A DNA stretch of 64,000 nucleotides from the NCBI RefSeq assembly GCF_024519725.1, contig NZ_JALJRK010000006.1, positions 1 to 64,000 of the forward strand. Direction: 5' to 3'. Under the pieces are notes generated by a model. That model was not told the DNA's origin. It made no database searches and saw only the letters and a program-made list of their open reading frames with translations. This document shows positions 26,510 to 34,884 of the stretch, one piece after another; position 1 is the stretch's first letter, and each line of letters begins with the position of its first letter. The DNA is from Microvirga sp. Mcv34 (lineage in GTDB: Bacteria; Pseudomonadota; Alphaproteobacteria; Rhizobiales; Beijerinckiaceae). The position numbers were made by a program, and so were the translations under genes.

Positions 26510-27477
26510 GCGGATTTCGCCTCGCGATGCAGGGAGTAGAGAAGGCCAATGATGATGATGCCGCTGCCGAGGAAGACATACGGATCGAGCGCCTCGCCAT
26601 AGAACTGCCAGCCGACGAAGGCGATCAGCGGGATGCGCATGAAGTCGAGCGGCACGACCATGGTGGCGTCGCCTCGCCGATAGGCATTGGTCAGGCAGTA
26701 ATGGGAGAGCAGTCCGCCGACGCTGATGCCGACGAGGCCGAGCGCGTGGGACGGCTGCACCTGGAGCCAGAAAGCCCGGCTCACGCCCACGAGGTTCATG
26801 GGCAGCTGCAGCAGGTTCATGAAGAACAGGATCGAGAAGGTGCTTTCCGTCATCGTGAGACGCTTGGTCATGATCGCCACGAAGGCGAAGCTGAATGCCA
26901 CGCCCAGCATGAGGAAACTGGCCGGCTGCAAGGTTTCCAGGCCCGGACGCAGGATCACGAGAATGCCCACGAAACCGAGCACGATGGCCACGAGCCGGCC
27001 TCTCGTCATCTGCTCCTTGAGCAGCGGAATCGCCAGCAGGGCGACCCAGGCCGGCGTGGTGAATTCGATCGCGAAGACCGTCGCGAGCGGCAGGAGCGTG
27101 AGGGCGAAAGCCCATCCGTCCGTGCCGAGGAAATGAAGGACGTTGCGCGCCAGATGCAGCGGGAAGCGACGGGGCTTCAGGCCGGGCCGCAGCTCCGGCT
27201 TGAGGAGCGCGAGCGCGAGCAGGATCAGGACGCCCGCGGCATTGCGTACGGACAGCATCTCGAAAATCGAGAAGGTGGGTGCAAGCGTGCGCACCGCGAT
27301 GGCGGTGGCGGAGAAGGAGAGGAGCGCACCGCTCATCCAGAGGACGACGGCGAGGATGCTGCGATGGGGCAAGGCGTTCCAACCGATGTGAGGCCCTTTT
27401 CGATTAGCCTGCCTCGGCGATGGCGTGAAGCCTCCATCGTTATGCGACCTGCAGCGACCAAGGCGCACACGACCCAT
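26506..27477 (-). CDS. EamA/DMT family transporter
   Basis: A 323-residue inner-membrane protein with ten hydrophobic segments, arranged as two EamA repeats of five helices (the second begins near SFLMLGVAFSFAFV). Such drug/metabolite transporters export or import small metabolites; the substrate is unknown. The first 35 residues are polar and lack a good ribosome site at 27477, so the true start may lie further in, before ILAVVLWMSGALL. It is coupled to the downstream helicase gene by a four-base overlap. Confidence 0.85.
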   Translation of the reverse strand: MGRVRLGRCRSHNDGGFTPSPRQANRKGPHIGWNALPHRSILAVVLWMSGALLSFSATAIAVRTLAPTFSIFEMLSVRNAAGVLILLALALLKPELRPGLKPRRFPLHLARNVLHFLGTDGWAFALTLLPLATVFAIEFTTPAWVALLAIPLLKEQMTRGRLVAIVLGFVGILVILRPGLETLQPASFLMLGVAFSFAFVAIMTKRLTMTESTFSILFFMNLLQLPMNLVGVSRAFWLQVQPSHALGLVGISVGGLLSHYCLTNAYRRGDATMVVPLDFMRIPLIAFVGWQFYGEALDPYVFLGSGIIIIGLLYSLHREAKSA

Positions 27478-28023
27478 GAACGCGCGGACGAGACGCGGAG
27501 GACGATCCGATCGTCACCTCGCGCGTGAGTCAGCACGCGTGATTCTCGACTCGTGAGACCGCGTGTGGGTCTGTTTTAGACGCCACGCGACAATTTTTTT
27601 GAACGCGCATGCGCGACGTCGCCGACCGGCACGGGAGCCGTTTTCGACCCTCTCCAAGTGAAGAGGTTTTTGACCGCGACGTTGAACGCTCCCGAACACG
27701 CTCGAATACTCTGCGGCCGATTAACATCTTCTTTATCATTGAGCTATGTCTCTGACATGAATGTGTTTTTTCCGCCGCCACGACAGCGCACGATCATGAA
27801 GAGAGATGTCGGCGGCACTGAGGAAGTGTCTCTAACTGTCTCATCTTGAAACCGATATTGAGTCTTTGATCTGCAAGAGCAGAGAGACTTGCTCGCCGAA
27901 ATATCCACAGAAAAAGTGAGCGTTCTACTGTCTACACTTTTCGATTATCGGAACCGCGTTGGTATAACGACGTTGCCTTGCAAGCGTGACGGTTGCACGC
28001 GAAGGCCCTTGAAGGAGGCGGCA
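27478..28023. other. Gene-poor 546-base leader region of the H1-like gene
   Basis: No convincing protein-coding frame is visible; it is richer in A and T than its surroundings. It separates the divergent EamA/helicase unit from the H1-like gene and holds an EcfG-type promoter at 27950-27974. The remaining stretch may carry further regulatory sites. Confidence 0.6.
27950..27974 (+). promoter_or_regulatory. EcfG-type general stress promoter of the H1-like gene
   Basis: GGAAC (27950-27954), 16 bases, then CGTT (27971-27974) matches exactly the GGAAC-N16/17-CGTT promoter of the alphaproteobacterial general stress sigma factor EcfG. It lies 50 bases before the ATG. Confidence 0.7.
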
Positions 28024-28692
28024 ATGCCGACAGATACCAAGAACCCGCTGACGATGCTGTTCACGGGTGACACCGGTGCGACCAGCACCAAGAAGACCGC
28101 GAAGAAGAGCAGCGCGCGTCGCAGCTCGACGAGCGCCGCCAAGAAGGCTGGCACGAAGTCCGCTGCCAAGAAGACGACCGCCAAGTCCGCTGGCACGAAA
28201 TCCGCTGCCAAGAAGACGGCGGCGAAGTCGACCTCGCGGTCGGCGGCGAAATCGTCCGCCAAGTCCGGCGCGAAGAAGACCACTGCCAAGAAGGCAGTCG
28301 CCAAGAAGACCACGGCGAAGACCACTGCCAAGAAGACCGCTGCCAAGAAGACCACGGCTCGTTCGTCGGCCAGGTCGGCAGCGAAGAAGACCACTGCCAA
28401 GAAGACGGTTGCCAAGAAGACCACCGCTCGGAAGGCTCCGGCCAAGTCGGCCGCCAAGAAGTCCACGGCTCGTTCGACTTCGGCCCGCTCGACCTCGGCC
28501 CGGAAGACCGCTGCTCGCAGCACCAGCCGCAGCGCGGTGAAGTCGCCTGCGAAGTCGCGCAGCGCCTCCAAGTCGACCACGAAGCGCGCAGCCGCCGCTT
28601 CGAGCCGCACCTCCGCCACGAAGAAGTCGGCCAAGGTCGCCAAGCGGTCTTCGAGCGCTCGCAAGAGCCCGTCGAAGTCGCGCAAGCGGTAA
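28024..28692 (+). CDS. Histone H1-like lysine/alanine-rich DNA-binding protein
   Basis: A 222-residue, extremely basic low-complexity protein. After about 20 ordinary residues it consists almost only of K, A, S, T and R, with repeated units such as AAKKTTAKKTV and SARSTSARKTAARS. This is the composition of the eukaryotic H1 C-terminal tail and of bacterial H1-like nucleoid proteins (HctB, AlgP types). It should bind DNA non-specifically and compact the nucleoid. The ATG at 28024 has a strong GAAGGAGG site. Lysine codons are almost uniformly AAG and repeat at DNA level, so length variation between strains is likely. Confidence 0.85.
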   Translation: MPTDTKNPLTMLFTGDTGATSTKKTAKKSSARRSSTSAAKKAGTKSAAKKTTAKSAGTKSAAKKTAAKSTSRSAAKSSAKSGAKKTTAKKAVAKKTTAKTTAKKTAAKKTTARSSARSAAKKTTAKKTVAKKTTARKAPAKSAAKKSTARSTSARSTSARKTAARSTSRSAVKSPAKSRSASKSTTKRAAAASSRTSATKKSAKVAKRSSSARKSPSKSRKR

Positions 28693-28749
28693 CACGATGC
28701 GGCAAGCGCCGGGATAGGAGTGACCCTGTCGCCCGGCGCCTGCGCATAA

Positions 28750-28779
28750 AAAATCGCCCGGCGGAAGCCGGGCGATTTT
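28750..28779. terminator. Bidirectional terminator between the H1-like and PRC-barrel genes
   Basis: AAAATCGCCCGGC and its complement form a 13-base perfect stem with a GGAA loop, flanked by A and T runs on both sides, so it can terminate both convergent genes. Confidence 0.88.
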
Positions 28780-28803
28780 GTTTGAGCGGGCTGCCCGTCG
28801 GGC

Positions 28804-29214
28804 TTACCGGCCCGTGCTCATCGGGTCGCTGCCGCCCCAATAGGGCGTGGCATTGTAGTAGCGGTGGACGTGCTCTTCCCATTCGCGATCGTATGATGCG
28901 TCATGGCCCTCCGCGCTGCGGCGGGGCGCTCCGCGCAGCTGATCCTCCGAGAGGTTCAGCTCGTAGGCGTCGAGCTCCGTATTGTACTTCAGCACGCTCC
29001 AGGGAAGCGTGTAGTATTCCTCGCCGAGCCCCATGAAGCCGCCAAAGCTCATGACCGCATAGGCAACCTTGCCGGACCTTTTCTCGATCATCACCCGCTC
29101 GATGGTCCCGATCTTATCGCCGTCCGTGCGGCGCACCGGCGTTCCTTCGACCTTGTCGCTGGCGATCAGGCTGTGAGTTTCGCGAACGTCGCTGCTCTGT
29201 GCCGTCGTCTGCAT
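28804..29214 (-). CDS. PRC-barrel domain-containing protein
   Basis: A 136-residue protein. The PRC-barrel fold spans about residues 15-85: LIASDKVEGTPVRRTDGDKI, then IGTIERVMIEKRSGKVAYAV and GEEYYTLPWSVLKYN. PRC-barrel proteins act in RNA processing or as membrane-associated regulators; this stand-alone type is common in Rhizobiales and often stress-induced. The start at 29214 follows GGAAGGGAGCG. An EcfG-type promoter lies at 29360-29385 on the same strand. Confidence 0.88.
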   Translation of the reverse strand: MQTTAQSSDVRETHSLIASDKVEGTPVRRTDGDKIGTIERVMIEKRSGKVAYAVMSFGGFMGLGEEYYTLPWSVLKYNTELDAYELNLSEDQLRGAPRRSAEGHDASYDREWEEHVHRYYNATPYWGGSDPMSTGR

Positions 29215-29249
29215 CACTGCGCTCCCTTCCTGTGTGAGATCCAAGGCAC

Positions 29250-29353
29250 CGGACCCAAAAGCGGACCCGCTTTCCGGGCCGAATCCGATGCATCATCCGT
29301 CAACCGGCGCATCGTCGATGCGGAAACCGGATCCATCTTTCCGCACGATGCTC
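29250..29353. repeat. Copy of the dispersed 'CCGATGC/AAACCGG' intergenic element
   Basis: Contains CGGACCCAAAAGCGGAC, AATCCGATGCATC, GATGCGGAAACCGGATCC and CACGATGCTC in the order seen in the copy at 7464-7528, but rearranged and diverged. It lies in the divergent promoter region between the PRC-barrel and SDR genes. Confidence 0.5.
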
Positions 29354-29359
29354 CAAGGC

Positions 29360-29385
29360 AACGCTCGGGTTGAAAAGCAGGTTCC
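29360..29385 (-). promoter_or_regulatory. EcfG-type general stress promoter of the PRC-barrel gene
   Basis: On the minus strand GGAAC (29385-29381), 17 bases, then CGTT (29363-29360) match the EcfG consensus. The site is about 146 bases before the PRC-barrel ATG. Confidence 0.62.
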
Positions 29386-29493
29386 GGTACGGAGCCGGAA
29401 GTCCAAGCATTCCAAGACTTTTGCGGGATCATCGATCAGAGCGCGATCTCTCAAGTGGGGAGACATCCGGTGCCGTGACATTGAAGAACGCGT

Positions 29494-29525
29494 CGCCCGG
29501 GCGGAGCGGGAGGCCGCCCGGGGCG
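29494..29525. other. GC-rich hairpin in the SDR upstream region
   Basis: CGCCCGGGCGG (29494-29504) can pair with CCGCCCGGGGCG (29514-29525) with one bulged base. It lies between the two divergent EcfG-type promoters; role unknown. Confidence 0.45.
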
Positions 29526-29607
29526 ATCGGGAAAGAAGGACCCGTCATCGGCGAGACCTTTCACTTTCCCATGACGGCCGCGCCGCAGCACCGCAAGCGC
29601 AGCCTTA

Positions 29608-29632
29608 GGAACCCCCTTTCCGACCTCACGTT
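29608..29632 (+). promoter_or_regulatory. EcfG-type general stress promoter of the SDR gene
   Basis: GGAAC (29608-29612), 16 bases, then CGTT (29629-29632) is an exact EcfG consensus, 41 bases before the SDR ATG at 29673. Confidence 0.7.
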
Positions 29633-29672
29633 GACCCACGTTCACGGAACCCGAGGATTTAAGGAGAGTGCC

Positions 29673-30833
29673 ATGGCGGTTCGCCAGAAGCCGGTCGAGG
29701 ACCAGGTCGTCGTCATCACCGGCGCATCGAGCGGAATCGGCCTTGCGACGGCCCATCTGTTTGCCGAGCGTGGCGCCAAGGGCCTTGTCCTGGTCGCCCG
29801 CAACGAGGATGCCCTGCGCAAGATCGCCGACGAACTCAGCCGCGGGACGACGCGCGCCATCGCGGTCGCGGCGGATGTCAGCAAGCGCGAGGATCTGGAG
29901 CGGGTGTCGCGCACCGCCATCGAGACATTCGGCGGCTTCGACACCTGGGTGAACGATGCTGCGGTGGCCCTGTACGGCAACCTCACGGATATCCCCATGG
30001 AGGACCAGCGCCAGCTCTTCGACGTGAATTACTGGGGCGTCGTCAACGGCTCGATGATCGCCGCCGAGCACCTGCGCCGGCGCGGCGGCACCATCGTCAA
30101 TGTGGGCAGCGTCCTGTCCGAGCGGACGATGATCCTGCAGACCCAGTATTCGGCTTCCAAGCATGCGGTGAAGGCCTTCACGGACGGCCTGCGCATGGAG
30201 CTGACGAACCAGAGCGCGCCGATCTCGGTCACGCTCATCAAGCCCTCGTCCATCGACACGCCCTATGTCGAGCATGCCCGCAACTATCTCGACCGGGACA
30301 ACGCCGTGCCGCCGCCGGCCTACGATCCGCATCTCGTGGCGAGGGCGATCGTGTACGCGGCCGAGCATCACCGCCGCGAGATCACCATCGGGTTCGGCGG
30401 CTGGGTCATCGGCGCCATGGGCAAGGTCGCGCCGCATCTCATCGACAAGGCGATGGAATGGACGGGCTATGCCTCTCAGACCACAGATCAGCCGGAACGT
30501 CCGGGCATGCGCGACAATCTCTACCGCGCCCGCCAGGACGGCGACATGTATTCGTCCCTGCCCGGCGAACCGCGCAAGACGAGCCTGCTCCTCGAGGCGC
30601 AGCTGCATCCCTTCACGACGGCCGCCGTGTTGGCCGGCGTCGCGGCGGGCATCGCGGCCCTGTTCCTGCCATCACTCACGGGAAGCCGACGCCCGAAGCG
30701 TTTCAAGCGTCCGACGCCGCGCTACCAGCCCACCATGCGCCGCTCCGGCAACGGGCACGACAAGCGCACCTTCGGTCCCGGCCACATCAGCCAGCGCGGC
30801 CCCGGCGAGGGCCGCCCGCAGCCGAGGCATTGA
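29673..30833 (+). CDS. Short-chain dehydrogenase/reductase with C-terminal membrane segment
   Basis: A 386-residue SDR. The cofactor motif is TGASSGIG (near residue 16), the usual NNAG is replaced by NDAAV, and the catalytic YxxxK is YSASK. After the about 250-residue Rossmann domain there is an extension with one hydrophobic segment (AAVLAGVAAGIAALFLPSL) and a basic, glycine-rich tail, so the enzyme is probably anchored to the membrane with the tail exposed. The substrate is unknown. The start at 29673 has an AAGGAGAG site, and the EcfG-type promoter just upstream suggests general stress induction. Confidence 0.87.
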   Translation: MAVRQKPVEDQVVVITGASSGIGLATAHLFAERGAKGLVLVARNEDALRKIADELSRGTTRAIAVAADVSKREDLERVSRTAIETFGGFDTWVNDAAVALYGNLTDIPMEDQRQLFDVNYWGVVNGSMIAAEHLRRRGGTIVNVGSVLSERTMILQTQYSASKHAVKAFTDGLRMELTNQSAPISVTLIKPSSIDTPYVEHARNYLDRDNAVPPPAYDPHLVARAIVYAAEHHRREITIGFGGWVIGAMGKVAPHLIDKAMEWTGYASQTTDQPERPGMRDNLYRARQDGDMYSSLPGEPRKTSLLLEAQLHPFTTAAVLAGVAAGIAALFLPSLTGSRRPKRFKRPTPRYQPTMRRSGNGHDKRTFGPGHISQRGPGEGRPQPRH

Positions 30834-30850
30834 GGAGCGGCTCTCTCTCA

Positions 30851-30879
30851 GTCATCGCCGGGCTCGTCCCGGTGATGAC
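30851..30879. repeat. Short palindromic repeat (GTCATC...GATGAC)
   Basis: GTCATCGCCGGG and CCCGGTGATGAC form a near-perfect hairpin around CTCGT immediately after the SDR gene. Palindromes of this type are frequent intergenic elements in Rhizobiales (general knowledge); it may also terminate the SDR transcript. Confidence 0.6.
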
Positions 30880-30900
30880 GATGTCCTGAAGCACCAAAGG

Positions 30901-30999
30901 TGTCGTTCCCGGCCGAAGCGCAGCGGAGGGGACGGAATTCCATGGCGCTCGCTTGATCGTGGATCCCCTTCCCTCGCCTTCGGATCGCCAGGGGCGACA
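30901..30999. repeat. Second copy of the 100-bp palindromic element
   Basis: It begins TGTCGTTCCCGG and ends CCAGGGGCGACA, with the interior AGCGCAGCGGAGGGGACGG and GGATCCCCTTCCCTCGCC aligning with the element at 12549-12648. The terminal repeats are more diverged than in the first copy. Confidence 0.72.
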
Positions 31000-31213
31000 C
31001 CCGCCACGTCTGAACCCGATCCCATGAAGCGCCGAGCCTCACCTGATCGGGATGGCCGGGACTGATCCGCGGATCAAGGCGGGGGACGGCCATGACGTGG
31101 GGCACGTGGCAACCGTCAAGCCCCAATCTTGCAAGCACCCAATCGTGAAAGAGCGACAAGATGGCCGCATCCGATACGTTCCGAACTCCCCGCCCGCAGG
31201 CTAGCCTTGCCGC

Positions 31214-32125
31214 ATGATCCCGATTCGCTCCCTCTCCCTTGCGCTCGCTCTTCTCGCCGGCGGCACTGCCGTCGCCCAGGACAAGGGCACCCTCAACCCG
31301 AAGCCGCTGCCGCCGCTTGCCAACCCTGACGATCCCAAGCTCGCCGCGAAGGAACTCTTCGGGCGGCGCACGGCGCCGGCCGATCTTCGCTCCCGCTCCA
31401 TCGGCGGTTATGCGCGGGGCTGCGTGGCGGGCGCGGCCGCGATCCCGATCGACGGCGACAACTGGCAGGTCATGCGCCTGTCCCGCAACCGGAACTGGGG
31501 CCATCCGCAGATGATCGGATTCCTGCAGCGGTTCGCGACCCGGCTCCCCGGCATCAACGGATGGCCGGGCCTTCTCGTCGGCGACATCTCGCAGCCGCGC
31601 GGCGGGCCGATGATCACCGGCCACGCCTCGCACCAGATCGGGCTCGATGCCGATATCTGGCTCACGCCGATGCCGAACCGCCGCCTCTCGCGGGCCGAGC
31701 GGGAGGAAATGTCGGCCACCAACATGGTGCGCGACGACCTGCTCGATATCGACCCCGCCCAATGGACACCGCAGCACACCGCGCTCATCCGCGCGGCCGC
31801 CCAGGAGCGCAGCGTCGCCCGGGTCTTCGTGAACCCGGCGATCAAGAGGGCCCTCTGCCGCGAGGCGGGCGCCGACCGCTCCTGGCTGACGAAGGTGCGG
31901 CCCATCTGGGGCCACAACTACCACTTCCACATCCGCCTCGCCTGCCCGGCCGGCGATGGAGGCTGCGCCGACCAGGATCCGCCGCCCGGCGGCGACGGCT
32001 GCGGCGCGGAGCTCAATGCCTGGTTCACCCCGCAGATGCTGCATCCGAAGCCCGGCAAGCCCCGCCCGCCCCTGACCCTGGCGCAATTGCCCAACGAGTG
32101 CCGCGGCGTTCTCGAGGCGCCCTGA
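31214..32125 (+). CDS. mepA: Penicillin-insensitive murein endopeptidase MepA
   Basis: A 303-residue periplasmic LAS-family metallopeptidase that cleaves D-alanyl-meso-diaminopimelate cross-links in peptidoglycan. A signal peptide (LSLALALLAGGTAVAQ) is followed by the zinc-site motifs GHASHQIGLDADIW and, near residue 235, WGHNYHFHIRLACP. Several cysteines in the C-terminal third (LACPAGDGGCADQ, GDGCGAEL) would form disulfides, as in the family. The ATG at 31214 opens directly into the signal peptide. Confidence 0.94.
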   Translation: MIPIRSLSLALALLAGGTAVAQDKGTLNPKPLPPLANPDDPKLAAKELFGRRTAPADLRSRSIGGYARGCVAGAAAIPIDGDNWQVMRLSRNRNWGHPQMIGFLQRFATRLPGINGWPGLLVGDISQPRGGPMITGHASHQIGLDADIWLTPMPNRRLSRAEREEMSATNMVRDDLLDIDPAQWTPQHTALIRAAAQERSVARVFVNPAIKRALCREAGADRSWLTKVRPIWGHNYHFHIRLACPAGDGGCADQDPPPGGDGCGAELNAWFTPQMLHPKPGKPRPPLTLAQLPNECRGVLEAP

Positions 32126-32143
32126 CGACGGCCCGAACGAAAA

Positions 32144-32171
32144 CGGCCTGCATCCGGAGGGACGCAGGCCG
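32144..32171. terminator. Hairpin between mepA and msrA
   Basis: CGGCCTGC (32144-32151) pairs with GCAGGCCG (32164-32171), extended by a partly paired inner part. It sits 18 bases after mepA and 33 bases after the convergent msrA stop, so it may serve both. Confidence 0.6.
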
Positions 32172-32204
32172 CTTCTGTTTCAGGTCTCCTGAAGGACGCC
32201 GTGC

Positions 32205-32864
32205 CTATTCGGCCGCGACGCCGACGCCGATCTGGCACGACACGCCCGTGCCGCCGAGACCGCAATACCCGTTCGGGTTCTTGGCCAGGTATTGCTGATG
32301 GTAATCCTCGGCGAAGTAGAACGGGCCCGCATCGAGGATCTCGGTCGTGATCGGCCCATAGCCCTTGGCCGAAAGCGCCTCGCCGTAAGCCGCCCGAGAG
32401 GCCTCGGCGGCCTTCCTCTGGGCCTCGTCGAACACGTAGATCCCGGAGCGGTACTGGGTGCCCGTATCGTTGCCCTGGCGCATGCCCTGGGTCGGGTCGT
32501 GGTTCTCCCAGAAGGTCTTCAGCAGGGTCTCGTAGGAGACCACCTTGGGGTCGTAGACCACCAGCACGACCTCGTTGTGCCCCGTCAGGCCGGAACAGAC
32601 CTCCTCGTAGGTCGGGTTCGGCGTGACGCCGGCGGCATAGCCCGCGGCGGTGATCCAGATGCCGTCGCCCAGCTGCCAGAACTTGCGTTCCGCACCCCAG
32701 AAGCAGCCGAGGCCGAACACGGCCTTCTCCATCCCGTCGGGATAAGGCGGCTGGAGGGGACGGTGATTGATGAAGTGCTTTTCAGCCGTCGGGATCGGAC
32801 TGGTGCGGCCGGGCAGAGCCTCGGCGGCATTGGGCAGGTCGAGTCGTTTGCGGAAGCTGAACAT
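32205..32864 (-). CDS. msrA: Peptide-methionine (S)-S-oxide reductase MsrA
   Basis: A 219-residue MsrA, which repairs S-methionine sulfoxide in proteins using thioredoxin. The catalytic cysteine is in [14 protein letters not shown]; the [17 protein letters not shown] and [19 protein letters not shown] segments are diagnostic. Near the C terminus, [14 protein letters not shown] supplies the resolving cysteines of the three-cysteine type. A 40-residue N-terminal extension ([19 protein letters not shown]) is common in alphaproteobacterial MsrA. The start at 32864 has a GAGGGACCTCC leader. Confidence 0.95.
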   Translation of the reverse strand: MFSFRKRLDLPNAAEALPGRTSPIPTAEKHFINHRPLQPPYPDGMEKAVFGLGCFWGAERKFWQLGDGIWITAAGYAAGVTPNPTYEEVCSGLTGHNEVVLVVYDPKVVSYETLLKTFWENHDPTQGMRQGNDTGTQYRSGIYVFDEAQRKAAEASRAAYGEALSAKGYGPITTEILDAGPFYFAEDYHQQYLAKNPNGYCGLGGTGVSCQIGVGVAAE

Positions 32865-32952
32865 GGAGGTCCCTCGCGTGACCTCGCTGATGTAAGCATT
32901 CCTGTGCGTTTGCGGGAGAGCCCCGGCCGTCACCTTCCCGTGAAAAACGGGC

Positions 32953-33273
32953 TCAGCGGCCCGCCAGGTAGCCGATCGGCTCCAGGGGCTTCTGGCCGAT
33001 CCACATCAGCAGCGCACCCAGGAGGAAGGCTGTGACCGAAGCGGGCATCTGCAGGACGTATGTGGCGATCGGGTCCCACAGCCAGGGATAGCCGCGCTGC
33101 GCGATGCTGCCCTCGAGCTCAGCCAGGCCGTTGGGAGACAGAACGCCCAGCACCTTCCCGATGGAGCCGAACGATACAGCATTGTTGACGATGGATCGGG
33201 TGCCGTCGATCACCAGTCCGACGAATCCCGCCGCGATGAGCAGGAGGCCAAGGCTACGCGCTAGGAACTTCAA
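32953..33273 (-). CDS. Small membrane protein of unknown function
   Basis: A 106-residue protein with two hydrophobic segments ([18 protein letters not shown] at the N terminus and [14 protein letters not shown] near the C terminus) enclosing a soluble loop of about 50 residues (periplasmic if the N terminus is inside). It starts at a TTG behind AGAGG. I do not recognise a named family; similar two-helix proteins occur beside core genes in Rhizobiales. It is the last protein gene before the tRNA-Ser. Confidence 0.72.
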   Translation of the reverse strand: MKFLARSLGLLLIAAGFVGLVIDGTRSIVNNAVSFGSIGKVLGVLSPNGLAELEGSIAQRGYPWLWDPIATYVLQMPASVTAFLLGALLMWIGQKPLEPIGYLAGR

Positions 33274-33485
33274 GGGAAGATACCTCTATGAACAGAGGGG
33301 GAATTATCTAGAGCGTTTTGTCGCAATGGCAAAGGCGATTCCGGGTGATTTGTCACAAGATCGGTCTTGCCTTTTCCCCCGGTTTGGCGATACACGAGCG
33401 CTCCGCAGACAACAAAGCGGAGAACCTGACCGGCCTGCCCCATGGGGTAGCGCCGAGGGTTCCGGAGCCTTCAGAGGCTCATGCT

Positions 33486-33575
33486 GGAGGGGTGGCCGAG
33501 TGGTTGAAGGCGCACGCCTGGAAAGTGTGTATACGGGAAACCGTATCGCGGGTTCGAATCCCGCTCCCTCCGCCA
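33486..33575 (+). tRNA. tRNA-Ser (anticodon GGA)
   Basis: A 90-base class II tRNA. The acceptor GGAGGGG pairs with TCCCTCC, the D arm reads GCCGAGTGGTTGAAGGC, the anticodon stem-loop CACGC-CTGGAAA-GTGTG gives anticodon GGA, a long variable arm follows (TACGGGAAACCGTA), the T arm is GCGGGTTCGAATCCCGC, and the discriminator G is followed by an encoded CCA. Downstream content changes from backbone to accessory genes. Confidence 0.96.
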
Positions 33576-34131
33576 TCATTCATCTAAGTTCCTGAAAATA
33601 GCTGAACGCCTTGGGAACGAAGGGCTTTTGAACAGTTTGTTGTTCCAAAAGCTGTTCCAAGTTGCGTCTCATGGGCTGCATCAGAAGACACAACATAACA
33701 GGCATTTATTGGTATTGACGTGTTGTTCCGCCACATCTGCGCGGACACGTTCCGCCCGTCCAGGCCTTTGCCCGCAAGCCCGACCGGTCAGAATCCTCCA
33801 AAACTCTCCACACGAGAGATCCCGCTCAAGCGAACAGGGCTGCGGCCCTGATTGATGCGGCGATCGAGAAAGCTATGAAAGAGGCGGAGCGGGGCGCTTA
33901 AACTCACGCCCTCAAGTGCCAAACGCCAGTGTTACGATGCTGCGATCGACTGATGCCTTTGCAGCTATCGCACATTGGCAGGAGCATGAGAGGGCCTTGG
34001 CCGAGATGCGTCTGTTCAGCGACGACACCATCCCTATGCCGTGTTGACGGATTAGGCCGAGCAAGGGGCAGGTAGATTCCCAAATCAGTTGGGCGATGAT
34101 TCATGGCAGGTCAGCTTCAGGAGGCTCGACC
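33576..34131. other. Gene-poor stretch after the tRNA with remnant reading frame
   Basis: No intact gene. Between about 33717 and 33901 on the plus strand an open frame without start codon reads HVPPVQAFARKPDRSESSKT and ends DAAIEKAMKEAERGA, which looks like the tail of a decayed gene. The motif TTGTTCC occurs several times near 33640-33725. This is typical of the scar of a mobile island beside a tRNA, but no integrase or attachment repeat could be recognised. Confidence 0.5.
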
Positions 34132-34884
34132 ATGCTGACGGGAATGGCGGAGGACGACTGGGCAACGGTGCTGCGGGTGTTTGCCGCCTCGTGCTCCCGG
34201 CGCGGCGCCAAGGGTCGCAACGACCGCCGCCTCCTTGAGGCGCTGCACTACTTCGCTGTCCACAACATCACCTGGCGGGCGCTGCCCGCGTACTTCGGCC
34301 ACTGGAACGCGGTCTGGAAGCGGTTCTGGCGTTTGAGCCGGGCCGGCGTCTTCGAAGCCTTCTTCGACGCTTGGCGGCTCTGAGTGACACGACGCATCTG
34401 GTGCAGATGTTCGACTCTACCATCGTGCGGACGCATGTCTCGGCCGCAGGCGCTGGGCCGCTCCCGGGGCGGGTTATCAACCAAGATCCACCTCAAGACC
34501 GACTGGGATGGTGATCCGCTCGGCTTCCACCTGACCGGGGGCGAAGTCAGTGACAGCCCGCACTTTGAGACGCTGCTCGACCTCGGGCCTGAGATCACGC
34601 CGCGGGCGGTGGGCGACAAGGGCTATGACGCCAAGTCCAACCGACAGGCGACCCGTGCCCGCGGCATCGGCCCGGCGATTCCCTATCGGACGACCACCAT
34701 GGACAAGCCAAAGTACTTTCCCAAAGCGTTTTATCGTGGGCGGGCGCGCATCGAGCAGACCATGGGCAAACTCAAGCGGTTCAAGCGTGTTGCTTTACGC
34801 TGCGAGGAGACTGACGTGAACTACGGCTCCTTCGTCGCGCTTGCTTTGAGCTTCATCCTCATCAAATCCGCCCACACGACCTAA
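34132..34884 (+). pseudogene. Decayed IS5-family insertion sequence transposase
   Basis: Two adjacent frames make one transposase of the IS5 (IS427/IS1031-like) group. The first (34132-34383) has the N-terminal DDWATVLRVFAASCSRRGAK and WRALPAYFGHWNAVWKRF parts. The second frame carries ALGRSRGGLSTKIHLKTDWD, DKGYDAKSN and the end motif RARIEQTMGKLKRFKRVALR. A shift between orfA and orfB is normal for this group. Here, however, the segment with the first catalytic aspartate (VQMFDSTIVRTHVSAAG) is in a different frame from the rest and the expected spacer before QALGRSRGG is missing, so a small internal deletion has broken the DDE transposase. Terminal inverted repeats were not recognised. Confidence 0.8.

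Noticed and set aside
27514-27781. Short minus-strand frames in the H1-like leader region
   Set aside because: No start signal, no codon bias, and two overlapping frames contradict each other.
27945-28685. Long minus-strand frames opposite the H1-like gene
   Set aside because: They arise because the lysine/alanine repeats leave other frames without stop codons; the plus frame has the ribosome site and promoter.
33576-33901. Integrase gene beside tRNA-Ser
   Set aside because: Frames are short, lack starts and show no tyrosine recombinase motif; treated as remnant only.
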